This document shows, in pieces, positions 1 through 11,866 of a DNA stretch of 64,000 bases. How positions within the stretch are numbered: position 1 is the first letter of the stretch; every line of letters begins with the position of its first letter. The notes below the pieces were generated by a model. It saw nothing but the letters and a program-made list of their open reading frames with translations, did no database searches and was not told the origin of the DNA. Origin of the DNA: Utricularia gibba (taxonomy: Eukaryota > Streptophyta > Magnoliopsida > Lamiales > Lentibulariaceae). The DNA lies in contig NEEC01000016.1 of assembly GCA_002189035.1 (NCBI GenBank), forward strand, positions 1,566,001 to 1,630,000, read 5' to 3'. The position numbers and the translations under genes were made by a program.

Positions 1-30
1 CAGAACTCCAGTCAAGAGGTTCCTAAGCAA

Positions 31-273
31 CTAAGCAGCGATCATATATCTGGCTGATGTATCAGTAACCTTGCGCAGGTGCTTCCCCATCTTCAATATA
101 GGAATCAGTGTCGACTGGTTGCTGGTTAGTGGTGTAGCTGCTGGAGACGTTGAGCTGGTGACGGGAGTAGGAGAATTATCCCTTAAATCATCATCTGTAT
201 CAGGAAAAGGCTCTTTAAACAGGTCATTCCATGTATAGGAAGCAGGTATATTTTCTGGAGACCAATCCAGCAT
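31..273 (-). pseudogene. Copia integrase-reverse transcriptase linker
   Basis: An 80-residue minus-strand frame follows integrase. It is rich in Asp, Ser, Thr and Pro (PDTDDDLRDNSPTPVTSS), as expected for the variable linker upstream of reverse transcriptase. It begins 7 bases after the integrase frame ends, in another frame, so one more shift is present. It has no catalytic motif of its own; the call rests on position. Confidence 0.6.
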
Positions 274-279
274 TTTTGT

Positions 280-1149
280 TCATCTACTAAGACAGATTAT
301 GATTTTTTGTGTCTCCAAATGCAGTACTCGATATGCCTTAGAGACATCGCTATACCCTAAGAAAATCCCAGTATTTGCCCATTTAACCAGTTTTCCATGG
401 CGTTTTTCTGGAGGCACATAAATGTAATAGAGACTTCCAAAAACGTGCAGATGTTTCACTTGAGGAGGTGTCCCATACCAAGCTTCATATGGTGTTTTGT
501 TAGGTAAAGAGGAGGTAGCACACCAGTTCAGAATATAGATTGAGGTATTTGCTGCTTCGCCCCAAAAATAGCTGGGTAAGCTTTTTTGAAACAGGAGACA
601 CCGGCTCATGTTCATGATGGTCTTGTTCTTACGTTCTGAGGTTCCATTCTGCTGCGGAGTGTACGGGGTAGTTAACTCATGCTTGATCCCTTGAGACTCA
701 CATAGGGTAATCAGCTCGGTGGGTGAGTATTCTCTACCGTTATCAGTTCTGAGTTTAACAATCCGTTCTTTGGTTTCATTTTCAATTGCAGATTTGAAGA
801 GCTGGAAATAGTGAAGGACTTGAGATCGATTCTTCCAGAGGAAGATCCGGGAAAATTTGGTAAAATCATCAATGAACAGTAGGAAGTACCGGTTGCCACT
901 TGGAGTTGCACAGTTCATGGGGCCACACACATCAGAGTGCACAAGTTCCAATTTTTGAGAGCTTTTCCAGGTTCGGGATTCGAACGGAAATTTGCTCATC
1001 TTTCCTTGCTGACATATGGAGCATACAGCTGTGTCATGTTTCAGTTCTGAGATCCCATCAACCAGCTTGTGCCGCTGCATGTGAAGGTTTGTTGACATAT
1101 GTGCCCAAACCGTTGATGCCAAGTTTCTGTCGTTAGGCTGCTTAGACAT
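280..1149 (-). pseudogene. Copia integrase
   Basis: This frame carries the integrase of the element. A zinc-finger (HHCC) remnant ends in HDTAVCSICQQGK near residue 45. The DDE core follows: LVHSDVCGPM gives the first Asp, VKLRTDNGREY the second, and NGTSERKNK the Glu. IDDFTKFSRIF and VHLHVFGSLYYIYVPPEKR are further typical blocks. The 289-residue frame is continuous. A second minus-strand frame (273-31) continues with the acidic, Ser/Thr/Pro-rich linker that precedes reverse transcriptase in Copia polyproteins. Confidence 0.92.
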
Positions 1150-1420
1150 ATGGCATTCCTGTCACTGGGAGAAAAATTGATAGGATATATTCTGTGATGT
1201 CACTCTGCCTTAAAGAGTACTTTTCCTATTGAGTCTTTAGCCGTGATGGAAGTACTGTCGTGTGTATAGTTAATATTTTGATCCTGCAATTGGCCATAAC
1301 TGATAAGATTGTGATGTGCTCTTGGCACATAGTACACGTCTCTAATGATTTTTCCAGATATGGAGATATTGCCGATTCCAGCAGGGATGAGTTTTTCTTG
1401 TCCAGCAGCTTGCAGAATTC

Positions 1421-1865
1421 TTATTTCTGATAGAGATTCAGGGTTTGAAAGCAGGTAATATCATAAGTCAGGTGGTTGCTGCAGCCACTGTCTAGGTACC
1501 ATTGCTTGTCTTTTGTGCATGATTCTTCATTTGCAGATAGACTGGCGTGAGTTTCAGTAATAGCAAGAACCATATCGCTCATATTCTGGGAGATTTCGGA
1601 GATACCAGCTACTACTAATAACTCTTTTGCCTTTCTTTTTTTCAAGACAGACCCCCTCAATATGTCCTGTGGCAGAGCAATGGGTACACTTGTTTGAAGG
1701 ATTCCAGAAGCAGTCTTTGTTGAGGTGATTTTTTCCTTTACAGAATTGGCAAGGTGGGTGAGGTCCTCTTTTCTCCGTTTTCGTCCCTTGATTTTGGCTT
1801 GATCTATAGTTCATGTATGCAGCTTGGAGGATTTTTTCTTGGGGCTTCTCTTGTTCTTCTAGCAT
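1421..1865 (-). pseudogene. Copia gag zinc knuckles and protease
   Basis: Two overlapping minus-strand frames (1865-1554 and 1660-1421) together carry the end of gag and the protease. The first has two CCHC knuckles in tandem, CQFCKGKNHLNKDC and CTHCSATGHIEGVC, which would bind the element RNA. The second has WYLDSGCSNH, the catalytic DSG motif of Copia proteases. The frames switch between about 1660 and 1600, so one shift separates them. The region from 1420 to 1150 between protease and integrase has no long frame but should hold the integrase zinc-finger start. Confidence 0.85.
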
Positions 1866-1886
1866 ATTGATCCTTTGTTCTTCACC

Positions 1887-2465
1887 CTATAGAGTGTTCA
1901 GTAATTCAGATGGTGTCAAATTTGTGAGACTCCTTGTAGCAATAAGAGCACTCACTACCGGGCTGAACTTGGAGGGCATACTTGTGCATATTTTGTTAAT
2001 AACTCTCTCGTCATCGACTGTTCCTCCTAGTAGCTTGATTTTGATAATAGGCTTGTTGAGTTTGTCTGCAAATGACTGAATAGAGTCTGAGTTTGATATT
2101 TTCACCAAGTCAAATTCCCTCCAAAGGTTTAGTCTTTCTGATTGTCTGGAATTTTCGGTTCCTGAAAATTCCACTTCTAGTATTTTCCAAGCTTCCCTTG
2201 CTGTTTCGCAGTTTACAATCATCAAAAACATTTCATCTGTAAGTGAGCCATGAATTGCAACCAGCACCTGCGAGTTAGCCATTGTCTCTTCTTTGGTGAG
2301 TTCTCTTGTTTTTCCTTCTTTGTCTGTGGGTGGATCTTTGGTTACTATGACCCATAAACCAAGAGCTTGCATGTAGCATTTCATTTTAGCTGCCCAAATA
2401 AGATAGTTCTTTCCATCGAACGGGGGTGGTTGTAGCGGTATGAAATTGTTTGTTTTGTTGCTCAT
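1887..2465 (-). pseudogene. Copia gag (UBN2-type capsid)
   Basis: This 192-residue frame starts 92 bases after the primer-binding site. It opens with the FDGKNYLIWAAKMKCYMQAL pattern that begins plant Copia gag proteins, and continues with the helical UBN2 region, including AREAWKILEVEF near residue 90 and TPSELLNTL at the end. Gag would form the capsid of the virus-like particle. The frame stops at 1887 and the next part of gag, with the zinc knuckles, resumes in another frame at 1865. This break is either a shift in this copy or a sequence error. Confidence 0.88.
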
Positions 2466-2556
2466 GTTGTTCCTGCGTTGTTAGTGAGATAAAGATGAAT
2501 GTAAGGATGTGTGTCGTCGTGTGGTGTGCTATACCTGATTTATTGTTCGAAATTGG

Positions 2557-2568
2557 GCTCTGATACCA
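2557..2568 (-). promoter_or_regulatory. Primer-binding site (initiator tRNA-Met)
   Basis: The minus strand reads TGGTATCAGAGC immediately after an LTR end of ...TCTTCA. This is complementary to the 3' end of initiator tRNA-Met, the usual primer of plant Copia elements. It fixes the inner LTR boundary at 2569. Confidence 0.9.
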
Positions 2569-2760
2569 TGAAGATATGCTGTGCAGTTGTTTGAAGCAAC
2601 GTTGGTGCTTGAGCTTCGGAAGTAGATTTAAAAAAAAACAGTTTGCAACAAGTAAGACTTGGGAGTATTTAAACTACTTCTTATGAAGGAGTCGACCATT
2701 GCGGTAGATAGTGGGCTTCATATGATGATTTGGATCTTTGGGCTTTTCTAGGTTGATGTC
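2569..2760 (-). repeat. Copia 5' LTR (outer end not located)
   Basis: The LTR must begin at 2569, next to the primer-binding site. On the minus strand a TATA-like TTTAAATACTCC (around 2670) precedes the primer site, as expected for an LTR promoter. The outer end and the target-site duplication could not be placed by eye because the partner LTR is outside the window. The end given is approximate. Confidence 0.5.
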
Positions 2761-5107
2761 GGGCCGCATTCTCTAGTCGACCCAGGGTTCGGTCTTCTCC
2801 AGAATCGCAGCATCACATAGATGCTGGTGAGCTGAGTTCTTCGCGACGGAGTGGTGATGCAGCACAATCTAACATCCCGTACCCGCACCAACTTGGTCAA
2901 TTCTCTGAGTCCCATGACCCCATTTCCTTTCAAGATGGATATTTATGTGCTCCAGAGTTTTGACTTTCATCATGTGAATTATCCAAAGTTTCTGTTTGTT
3001 TTGCTATGTAACCACTGAAACATAGTGCAGACATGGGAATTGGGATCCCTTTTGGTGAACGAAAATTGTGAAAAAGGTGTCGTCTTTGGTCTTCACTGCA
3101 GAAAAAATGAAGAGGGGGGAGATTGATTGAAGATTTGGGTCCACTTCCCAAAGAGGATCGGTGGCCCTTAGCTATCATCCTAATGTTTCCTCCCTGAGAA
3201 ACTTCACTTCTGTTCGGCCTTTGATTGCACTGTTCTTCAACGATTTTGCTCTGATCATTAAACAATTTGGCAAATGGAGGAGTCAAGGTACAGTTCAGAG
3301 AAAATTCCTATTGAGATTGCATGCCTTGTGGAGTTAATCATGTGTGTTTTGCTTTTGCGTATCATATCAAATCCCCAACATTTTCTGATATGGAGTAACC
3401 TACGCTGGAAGAAACTAGGGAGGTGTTGGGTTTTAAAAATGGTACCTGTTGACAATGAAGACTAAAAAGTTCCAGATTCACACATGGAGATGCAGGGAAG
3501 TAATGTTTTGTGGCAGCTGAGATTTTCTCCATATGGATTGGTAGTCTCTTTCTGGGTATTAAAAAGTTGCAGAAAGGCAATGAAATTGATACAAACACAG
3601 AGAGGACCAAATCTTCAAAGATTTCGGAAAAGAGGGAGATGATTGCAATCTCCTTACAAGAGGAGGTGTGCAATAAATATATGCAGAGAAAGAGGGAGAT
3701 CTGTGTAGAAGCTGTGCGTGTTCGAGGAAGGAAACTCGCACACAACGTAAAAGCATCCCCATTAACATATGTGGAGTCCATGCATCTGCTCTGTTTGAAG
3801 AACATTCTCGAGAATGAAGGACATGGCTGGCCGGCCCCCCTTTAATGCTCACTATTGCAACATCATTTGCCTTATGTAGATTACGATGAAATTCGTTGGT
3901 TTCTCCGCAGTTTTGTGAAGCCATCATATCAGCCACCAGCAAGATGGGGTGCGTAGAAATGGATAGTAGTGACAATGCATTTATTTTCTGGAGGTGTGTG
4001 CACTGTGTTGATGCTTCTGAGCCTCGCGGCAATGAACCAGACGCGTCCACCGCCGGAGCTTGGCCTTTCCGGCGAGGCAAGACATGGATATCAACATTGG
4101 AAGACGCATGTAAATTACTTGGGACGAATTATTTCCTGGCCGGCCGGAGCTATGCCCTTAGGAGGATGGGCGCCTTTAGTTTAGTTCCCTTGGAAGACCG
4201 CCTTTTCGAAAAGGAGCGACGCCTGCGTCCCTATTTATGCGTAATTTATTGATTCGGAATAGGTGTTTTTTTTAAAAAAAAATTCAATTTAATTTTTTAT
4301 TAAATGTATTTTATAATACTTGATTTGTAAAATACTCACGTAATTTTTTCAATCATGTTAATGAAATTTTTTCTGTCATAGTTAACTGTGTGTTTAAATT
4401 TTTTCATATATTTAAATTATATATAATTTTAATTATAATATGTTAAATAAAAATCAATCAAATATTAAATAAATATTTTATAGATAATATAAGTCAATGA
4501 GATTATTTATGATTTCTCAAAGAGGTGATGTGGCTAAATAGAAAAATTCTATTAATCTTATATTAGTTATTGTTCCCATAAGATTATAATGTAAAATTGT
4601 AAATGTTAAGTATTAGAAATGAATAATAGCGTATAAGCCAATCATGAATCTTAATATTTGATAACAAAGTGAAACTTGAGCTTGTGCCATAGTGAAGGTA
4701 AATTCAACGAACAAGTTGAATGTCTAAGAAGGAGATAACGTAAATTTAAAAATCTAATGACGGAATAGTTTTAATTTGATTTTATAATAATTTTATTTAA
4801 ATGAATATTTGATAATAATTATAAATTAAATCAATATTTTAATGTATAGTTAATTTTAAACTTATTCTATACATTTATTGAAAATAAAAAGAAATAATAT
4901 ATTTTATTTTAAATTTTAATATATAAAAATTCATTTATCAAATATATTAAAAATATTTTATTTAATTATATAATTAGAATTCAGATGAATTATTGTTATT
5001 ATTATTATTATTTTAGTGAGGAGGAGGGAATAGGGATGTTGGGGTTGTCAACGTCAGCAGTCTTTCTCTCCCAGATATCTCTGTGATCGCCGAATCCCGA
5101 CTCCCAT
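2761..5107. other. Spacer between the Copia element and WUS
   Basis: From 2761 to about 4255 there are short overlapping open frames on both strands (for example 2930-3286 and 3559-4080 on minus). None has a domain I recognise or splice sites I could connect. A G+C-richer patch near 4020-4200 may be an eroded exon. From 4256 to 5020 the sequence is extremely AT-rich and has no reading frame. The final 90 bases are the WUS promoter. Confidence 0.5.
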
Positions 5108-5147
5108 GTGCCCCACGCCTCTCCTTCCTCCTGTTCCTTCCTTCTTC

Positions 5148-5157
5148 TTTATATATT
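5148..5157 (+). promoter_or_regulatory. Probable TATA box of the WUS gene
   Basis: TTTATATATT lies 68 bases upstream of the chosen WUS start codon (5225), within the pyrimidine-rich leader typical of plant promoters. It also argues against starting translation at 5108, which would lie upstream of this TATA box. Confidence 0.5.
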
Positions 5158-5224
5158 GAGCACCCCCGTTTTCCGAATCGCAACTACTGTTGTTTTAATT
5201 GGTATTCTAGCCAGCTTACAACGC

Positions 5225-6053
5225 ATGGCGGCGCCTAATGACGACGGCGGTAGCGGCGGCGGCGGATCAGTAGCCGGCCGTCAGACGAGCACAAGGTGGA
5301 CGCCAACGGCGGAGCAGATTCGGATTCTCAAGGATCTTTATTACAACAATGGCGTACGGTCCCCGACGGCAGAGCAGATTCAGAGGATCTCCGCGAAGCT
5401 GCGGCACTACGGTAAGATCGAAGGCAAAAACGTCTTCTACTGGTTTCAGAACCATAAGGCTCGTGAGCGCCAGAAGAAGCGCTTCACTTCCGTCCCCCCT
5501 CCGCCTCTCCCTCCCCCGCCGCACTCTTTCTCCGATCATCTCGCCACCGCCGCCAAGCTCAACGCACCCTTTTCGTCTTCAGGTTTACACACATTTCTTT
5601 TTTTTTTTCACCTCCTCCGTGTTCTTACGTTTTCTCCCTGTAGGTGGATTCGGAGGTCCCTTAGCCATGGAGATGAAGTTCAAAGTAAGCTGAAGAACAA
5701 CGCATTATCAAAATAACAAATCTTCATCTTTTTCTTCTCATAGTGCATGCTTCTCTCGACAGGAGTTCTGCGTCACTCCGGGAGGCGTTTGTACTCCCCA
5801 GAGCTTGGCATGGAACCCCTTCTCCTCCTCCTCCGCGTGCTTCCCTCCGCCGGCAAGGGAGATCGAAACACTGCCGCTGTTCCCGATCCAGGATGAAATG
5901 GCGTGGAAGTTGGTCCCTGAGGGCGGCGCGTCGAGTGTCCCCGGCGAGGGCGCGTCACTGGAGCTCAGCCTGAGCTCCTCCTCCGCCTCCTGGTACCATG
6001 ATGAAGCATGTCGTCTTCCAAATCCGGCCTTGAAACCCCATGCCCACAGTTGA
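5225..6053 (+). CDS. WUS: WUSCHEL homeodomain transcription factor
   Basis: Three exons (5225-5582, 5644-5684, 5763-6053) splice in phase with GT-AG introns to 229 residues. The homeodomain (about residues 22-87) reads [20 protein letters not shown] and [20 protein letters not shown]. The YYNN insertion and the final KKRF are the form seen in WUS rather than other WOX proteins. Exon 3 has the WUS box TLPLFPI (169-175) and an EAR-like repression motif LELSL (199-203), which recruits TOPLESS in the family. WUS keeps shoot stem cells undifferentiated. The protein is short for WUS (usually near 290): the linker between homeodomain and WUS box is reduced, and exon 2 is only 41 bases. A proline run follows the homeodomain. 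Neighbouring genes support orthology. Confidence 0.93.
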
Positions 6054-8940
6054 TGCGAAGCTAACGTTACTTGTATGTTTTGGTCATGAGTATTATGAAT
6101 ATAAGATATGATACTAAGGGTTGTGGGTTGGCGAGGGGAGGAAATGATTGGAATGTTGAAAAATAGAGTGAAGTGGTGATGGGAGGCCCAAAAAGCTGAA
6201 TGATTGATTCATCAACACACTTGTTGCATGTCACTTCCCTTCACCTTTTCCAATACCCCTAAAATCCTCATTTCAACCCCAAAATATTTTCCAAATTTCT
6301 ACTATTTAACAAAATTCTACATTTAATTATTATTATTTAATTAACATTAGAAGTTTAATATAAGTAATGGGTCCTCATTGTTTGACGTACTACTAATATT
6401 TAGTTTCTAAAATTTAATGTATCAAATAAATTTAGTTATTGATTGATTTAAAATATTTAAAAAATAAGTATATATAGTTTTTATTATTCTGGGAAATCGG
6501 CGATGATGGTTGATTTTGATAATGAGGATCAATTTTGTCATAATAAAAAAAATAATTGTACATAATTTTTTAAATAATGAAGATGAATATTAATTTTTTA
6601 TGAACTAATCATCAACCATGCCATTTGAGAAGACACCCAAATTTGCAATTTTCAAACTTTAATAAAGTGAAGTAAACCAAATATTGAATACCCAAACAAA
6701 AATGCAAGCATGGGAACCCCTCAATAATTGAGGATTTTTATATAGTTTTAAAACTAAAAATAAAAGTGAGTTTCGAAATACACCATCATTAATTATTTTA
6801 TTGTGTTATCCTCTGCCGTAAGGTTTGGGGATGATGCAGTTGAGGAACTGAATTGTCTCCTCTGGCGAAAGTTGAGGAAAGCGTTGCAGTTACAGAAGTC
6901 ATGTGGCGTATTCCGATGGGACTGAGACAGACAAATTCATTTTCCCATTCACATTCCTGTCTCCGCTTCCGCACAAAAAGCAGGGAGATGGAGAGAAGAC
7001 AATCGAATGCAACACGGTGGAGAGATGGGCGGTTGTTTGTTTGTGTGTGGGGGGGTTCCAGGACCAGGAAATGGTGTGGGGATTCAATCGGACTGTAAAG
7101 CATGTCGACTTTACATCCTGTTCTGGGCAGCAGGGGGGATTCCGAATTCAAAACGCACACCAAAACGTCAAGATCGCAGAGATTCTGTGTACCTTTTGCG
7201 GTTCATATCTTTGAAACTTTAGCAATCTTGAGGTACACGCACGCCCCATCTTGAGTTTTTGGAACCAGAGCACGATGATGATGATGATGATGAGTGAGTG
7301 AGTCGCAGCAAAGGAAATGATGTCATGGGGTGACAACAAACAGACATGTAACAGCTACTCTTCACCTGCACCCAATCGCAATCTTGTCATCAACCAGCTT
7401 CTGTAAGTGCAGATGGGCTGCGCAGACAGCAAATGCGAGGGTATATAGAGAATGCTCAGCTTCAGTTGCAGTATCTCCAGTATACGAATACCGAAGCCTT
7501 CGACTGTACGCATCATCTACAGGAGATGCCGGTTTCATTCTGCTGCTTCAAGGCAATCATCCCTTTTCATGGGAATGCCAGCAACTCTGACCGCCCGCCA
7601 TTGCAGCACTGAAAGACGATTCACTGAGCCTTTTCCACATGGAAGCTCCAACGACAGCAAGTAACGGGAGGACATCCTGCATAATATATCAACGGACCAG
7701 TCAGTATCTTTATTGAGCATTGGCAATTGAATCATTTTATTATTTCCATATAATTGTAGGTAAAATAGGTATAACTGTTATTTTACCATCAAGTAGATCA
7801 AAATTAATGAACGTATTAAACTTAGATAGTAATTCTATTTAATCGAATAAATAATTAGTGATATAAACTATACGATGCATCCGACCATTCTCGCTCAACG
7901 CGCAGTACGCCACCATGGTGTCACTCGACATCCCAACATATATGAAGCTTTTGATAAAAAATTGTTTAATAATAAGTTGTTTATAAGTTATTTTTATTGA
8001 TTATAAATTGTTTATAATTTATATAATTATTTTATTTAATTCTATAATTGATTTTAAAATAATAAATTTAAGTTAATTTTATAAATATGAAAAAACGTAC
8101 ATATTTGTTTTTTTCAAATTAATTGAATTATCGTAATTATCAAAATATTCATATTTATTATACCAATTTAAAATCAAAAAATTACTTACCTTTATGTTTT
8201 TACTTAGTTTTCAACATTCTCTCCTCATCCTATTATCACCTTTTATTCAAAAGCTATTTTTGTGTAATTTCATTCACTTGTGTTATTTAGACATTGAAAT
8301 TCAGTATTTAACTTGTAAATCTTATGATTTTATAGTTCTTATGATTTTAGTGATTATTTTGATAGTGATTTAAAAAAACTTTGTTTTTTAATATTATTTA
8401 ATAATAAGAGGTAAAATAGTATTTAACAGAAAAATAAATTAATATATTTAAATTCTAATAACTTAATTTTTAAATTTTTAATAAATATATCAGATCAAAC
8501 ACTATGTACTCATAATTGATTTATGAATTTATTAACTTAAAAAAATCAATAATAGTAAAAATCATACAAAACACCCAAAATGAAAACTGCCAATAGCTAT
8601 TATTACCTAATGCTGAGATGTTTGTAAGAGGAAAAAAAATTAAGCGTGCGTCCTCTCCCAGCGTAAGCTTCAAGTTTGGAGACACCTGGAATCCAGAAGG
8701 AAATCTGAGAAGCAGGCAGGAGGCTCAAACTTTTCAACTTGAAACCTGCATTCCAGAAGAAAAGAAACAGAACCACCATCTCATTATATGTGCTGAGTTT
8801 AGTGCGAAAAATGGTCTGTTTCAAGATTGACTGCTGCGGATGTATGCTCCAAAATGAACCTCATGGACACTCATTTAACAGAATTCACCCGGGTATAAGT
8901 ATGTCGTTTCGATGGTGATAAAGCATGCAGAGAAGCTAAG
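6054..8940. other. Spacer downstream of WUS
   Basis: The first 200 bases are probably the WUS 3' untranslated region. The rest is AT-rich, with a less AT-rich island at 6800-7700 holding overlapping short frames on both strands (for example 6798-7163 on minus). None of these matches a family I know. A (GAT)6 microsatellite lies at 7274-7291. A second small island at 8600-8830 has a 70-codon plus frame and an opposing minus frame, also unrecognised. Confidence 0.45.
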
Positions 8941-10130
8941 GTAACGAACATGGAATGGCTACGAGGAACCCCTCTACTTGGCAGTCCACACGCAAGGAGT
9001 CGGTCGGCTTCGAACACGGCGTGCAACTCTTGTCAAAGGATTACCGGACTCTTGGGCGAACCCCGAGAGTGCTCGTGGGAGAGACCCACTCGAGCTACGG
9101 GACTCTGTGCGATCGAACAAGCATGCGTACCCAAGGGATGGTGAGTGACGTGCTGAATCCTGGGAGGAGAGTGGTCACGAGCCCAAGTGCCCAAGTGTTA
9201 GGTGAGATATGGCTGGTATGCATTGGCCCAATAGAATGTTGGAGAAGGGCCCAAAGGTACAAGAAGGGTAAGAGGATTGACCTTTCATATACTAGGTCCA
9301 TAAGATGAAGGGTTGGAAGTGGAAAGGGTTCAGAACCTCAACGGTTGGGAGGTAGTATACAAGGGCTTGGCATGGTGGTGGGTTGGACATTGGAAATCAG
9401 AGAAGGAGCGCCACCATGCCGAGATACGGAAGGAGAAGGTCACGGTTTGGCAGAAGGGGAAGGAGCCACATGAAGGTAAGAGGAAGCATGAGCCGGAACG
9501 TACGAATAAGGGCTGAAGGGCCATAAGATGATGAGCTCGAAAGGGCGGGGTCGGACCCTTCGCTGAGGTATCTCCGACGTCAACCCAACGTGAGTTTGGA
9601 GGTAGATATCATCATGAGCTCCAAAGGGAGCGGGGTTGGGACGAATCACCGTGGCTTGTATCCCTCCCGACGGTAACGTGATGTGCCATCATGGGATACA
9701 CACCCGTTGTGACCAATGAGTTTTTACGATATATGTGTTTATGCTATTACGATGATATGTACCATGCTTATGGTAAGCCTTGGAATTCAGGAGTTCCCTG
9801 ATCTGATATGAAAAACATTCCCTCAGGGCTGAAGAAGATTCCGAAGTGGAATCACTGGTGAATGGCTTGACGTTAAATGGAATCACCCGAGGCTTTTTCT
9901 ACCTTCTCCGGTGAACCTCATGCGTAGCTCAAGCAGGAAAGTAGCACCCGCCACATGGGTTTAACCCCGCAAATCGTTCAAAACAAGCGCGAGTTGTGGA
10001 AACAGCAGTTCTTCGTCTTACCAAACATCGATCCCCGTCTTTTAGGTTACCGATTGGGGGAGGCCTCTCGGGGTTGAAAAATTAGCCATTTTGTGGCGTT
10101 TGGGGGTACGAACAAAAACACGCCCCCTGA
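8941..10130. repeat. LTR-like repeat, family not assigned
   Basis: This stretch is markedly richer in G+C than the DNA on either side and lacks long reading frames. It has two imperfect copies of a segment beginning ATGAGCTC-AAAGG-GCGGGGT (near 9530 and 9613). The texture resembles the long LTRs of plant Gypsy elements. I found no primer-binding site or TG...CA ends that would fix the borders, so both the coordinates and the class are tentative. Confidence 0.35.
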
Positions 10131-10585
10131 GACAAGATTCGATCATCCCAATGGAACTGCAGATAGTAGCGATTTGCGAAGAAGCCCAGTTCCAAGGTGC
10201 AGATAGATCGATTTCTAAGAGGCAACACTCTGCTAGCCGCAGATCGCCGGAATTTCTTCAATTCACCACCTCAATCTAATATAGCCCCTGGCGGATCTCC
10301 GCCAGAGAGGATGGGCGACTGCTGATTCCAAACTTCCGAGGGAGGAATGCGAGGCAAGAAGTAAAGAACCAGACTGCGGTTTATATGATTTTGTAGGGGG
10401 AGAGACTTGAGGCAGACACAAAGGAGGCAGATTTGAAACTGATCGTAAATGACAGTTTTTGGGTGTCAATTTCCAAAAAGTTTAGGGTTTGAACAAAGGC
10501 ACAAAAACTTCCTATCCTTCAAAGTAGAGGTGTCAACAGGAAGACACCATGAACAAGGAACTTCAACCACATCAAGCCAAAGTAA

Positions 10586-11746
10586 TCAAATCAACGCAGA
10601 ACTGATTTTTCCCATTAAACTGGGTGGAGAAGCGGCTGCTGGGGTTTCAATCTCATTCTTCGCTTCTTCCTCTCCTTCAATCTCATCATCACTATTGTAG
10701 ACGAACCGGATGTGCTTGCCCGTGAACTTAGGCCAATCACGGACACTCATTTTAGTCATTCCTTTGCAGAGTTCATTCATCAGTTCTTCATCTCCCTCCT
10801 CTTCTTCTTCATCTTCATGTTCAAGGTAATCGTCACTCTCTAGCCACTCGTCTCCTTGGTCTTCCTCATCTTCATCCATCATGCTACTGGCATTTGCCTG
10901 TATAGACCAAATGGATGAGCTATCATCTTCAATGGATAGGTTTTCTCCACTGCTCATTTTGCCTCCTTGGTATGAAGAGCCTCCTGAAGAATTTGATTTC
11001 TCTGAGAAATCCAACAGCAAAGACCTTGTGATCACATTATCACCCTCCAACCCTTCCTTGTTATCCTTAGTCATCATCTTTATCACAAAAAAAATGAGTA
11101 TCAAAATCACAAACTGTTAATCAAAAAATGACAAAAAACTAGAGCTGATTTAGAACCAACCTGGGGTATCAGAATCCTTTCTGTTACAGGTGTAATGGAA
11201 GGTAAATGGTCACCCTCACCAGAGAAGTCCGCTACTTGGGGCGTGTTAGCCGGAGTCGGAGCCACCAATGTAATAGGTACTGGAGAATCGATGCTGAGTC
11301 CATAAACCTTGAAGAGTGGCCTATTTTCAATCGCAATCTTAGAAGGCTCTCCCTCTTCCTCAACCTTCTGCAGAAGACTCTTCACTTGACCACGCAACAG
11401 GGCTTCACCAGATCCAGGCGCCGATTGAATGGTTGCCTTCTTCTTGTAAGCAAACGACGATGGAGTCGCCTGATTTCCCATCGCCAATCCAATAATCGGC
11501 GAATCGTTCGTTATATCAATCAGCGCAGATCGATCTTGCCGCTGCACCGACTTCGCTTTCTCCTTTCCATATTCATCAAGTTTTCCTACAAGAATAATCA
11601 GAAACAGAAAAAAAAAAAGAGTGATCGTAACCGGAACAGAGGAAACGACCCATACCCGTCGCCGGGAAAGGCAAACTACCGTTGTTGGCGGCAGAAGAAA
11701 GGGCATGCGATCTTGTTACTCTTCTAATGGACGACGGAGTTTCCAT
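10586..11746 (-). CDS. Conserved plant protein of unknown function (METPSS/VTRS family)
   Basis: Three exons on the minus strand (11746-11656, 11585-11161, 11077-10586) join in phase to 335 residues. The start METPSSIRRVTRS is followed by RSALIDITNDSPIIGLAMGN (about 53-72), GSGEALLRGQVKSLLQKVEE and APTPANTPQ. The last exon has a long Asp/Glu run and a conserved-looking tail WPKFTGKHIRFVYNSDDE. I recall proteins of this shape annotated in plants as 'chalcone-flavanone isomerase family' (such as AT5G66230), but no isomerase fold is visible and that label is doubtful. The acidic, low-complexity make-up suggests a nuclear regulator. MSA elements upstream suggest G2/M expression. Confidence 0.8.
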
Positions 11747-11830
11747 GTTCCCGATCTGGCCGGAGCGTTAAGAATCCGTAAGATTTGAGATGAGAAAGTA
11801 GAAGACTCTAACAAAGGAGACGCTGGTAAC

Positions 11831-11866
11831 ATATATAGCAAAGCTACAACGTTTTTGACCGTTAGG
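11831..11866 (-). promoter_or_regulatory. TATA box and MSA element of the METPSS-family gene
   Basis: On the minus strand CCTAACGGTCA (11866-11856) is a perfect match to the mitosis-specific activator consensus YCYAACGGYYA bound by MYB3R factors. It is followed by a TATA box CTATATATG (about 11838-11830), some 85 bases before the start codon. A weaker copy, CACAACGGCTA, lies at 11903-11893. This layout predicts G2/M-phase transcription. Confidence 0.6.

Larger units (their letters stand above)
1..2568 (-). mobile_element. Ty1/Copia retrotransposon, 5' part, cut by window edge
   Basis: Reading on the minus strand, a tRNA-Met primer site at 2568-2557 is followed by gag (2465-1887), zinc knuckles and protease (1865-1421), and integrase (1149-280). 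This is the Copia order, with integrase before reverse transcriptase. Reverse transcriptase and RNase H would lie left of base 1. The frames are long but shifted against one another at about 1880, 1600 and 1300-1150, so this copy cannot make one polyprotein as written. It may be inactive, or some shifts may be sequence errors. High confidence in the class; the lineage is not assigned. Confidence 0.93.

Noticed and set aside
3559-4080. 173-codon minus frame as a gene
   Set aside because: No family pattern, no conserved blocks, and overlapping frames on both strands of similar length.
5108-5224. Upstream in-frame start for WUS giving 39 extra residues
   Set aside because: It lies upstream of a probable TATA box, and the extra residues are hydrophobic and unlike any WUS N-terminus. 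The ATG at 5225 is followed by typical sequence.
6798-7222. Overlapping frames on both strands near 7 kb
   Set aside because: All frames are open by composition; no motif or splice structure supports any of them.
10263-10469. Palindrome CTGGCGGA-TC-TCCGCCAG near 10288 as a regulatory hairpin
   Set aside because: Only 8-base arms in a region likely to be a 3' flank; nothing else supports a function.
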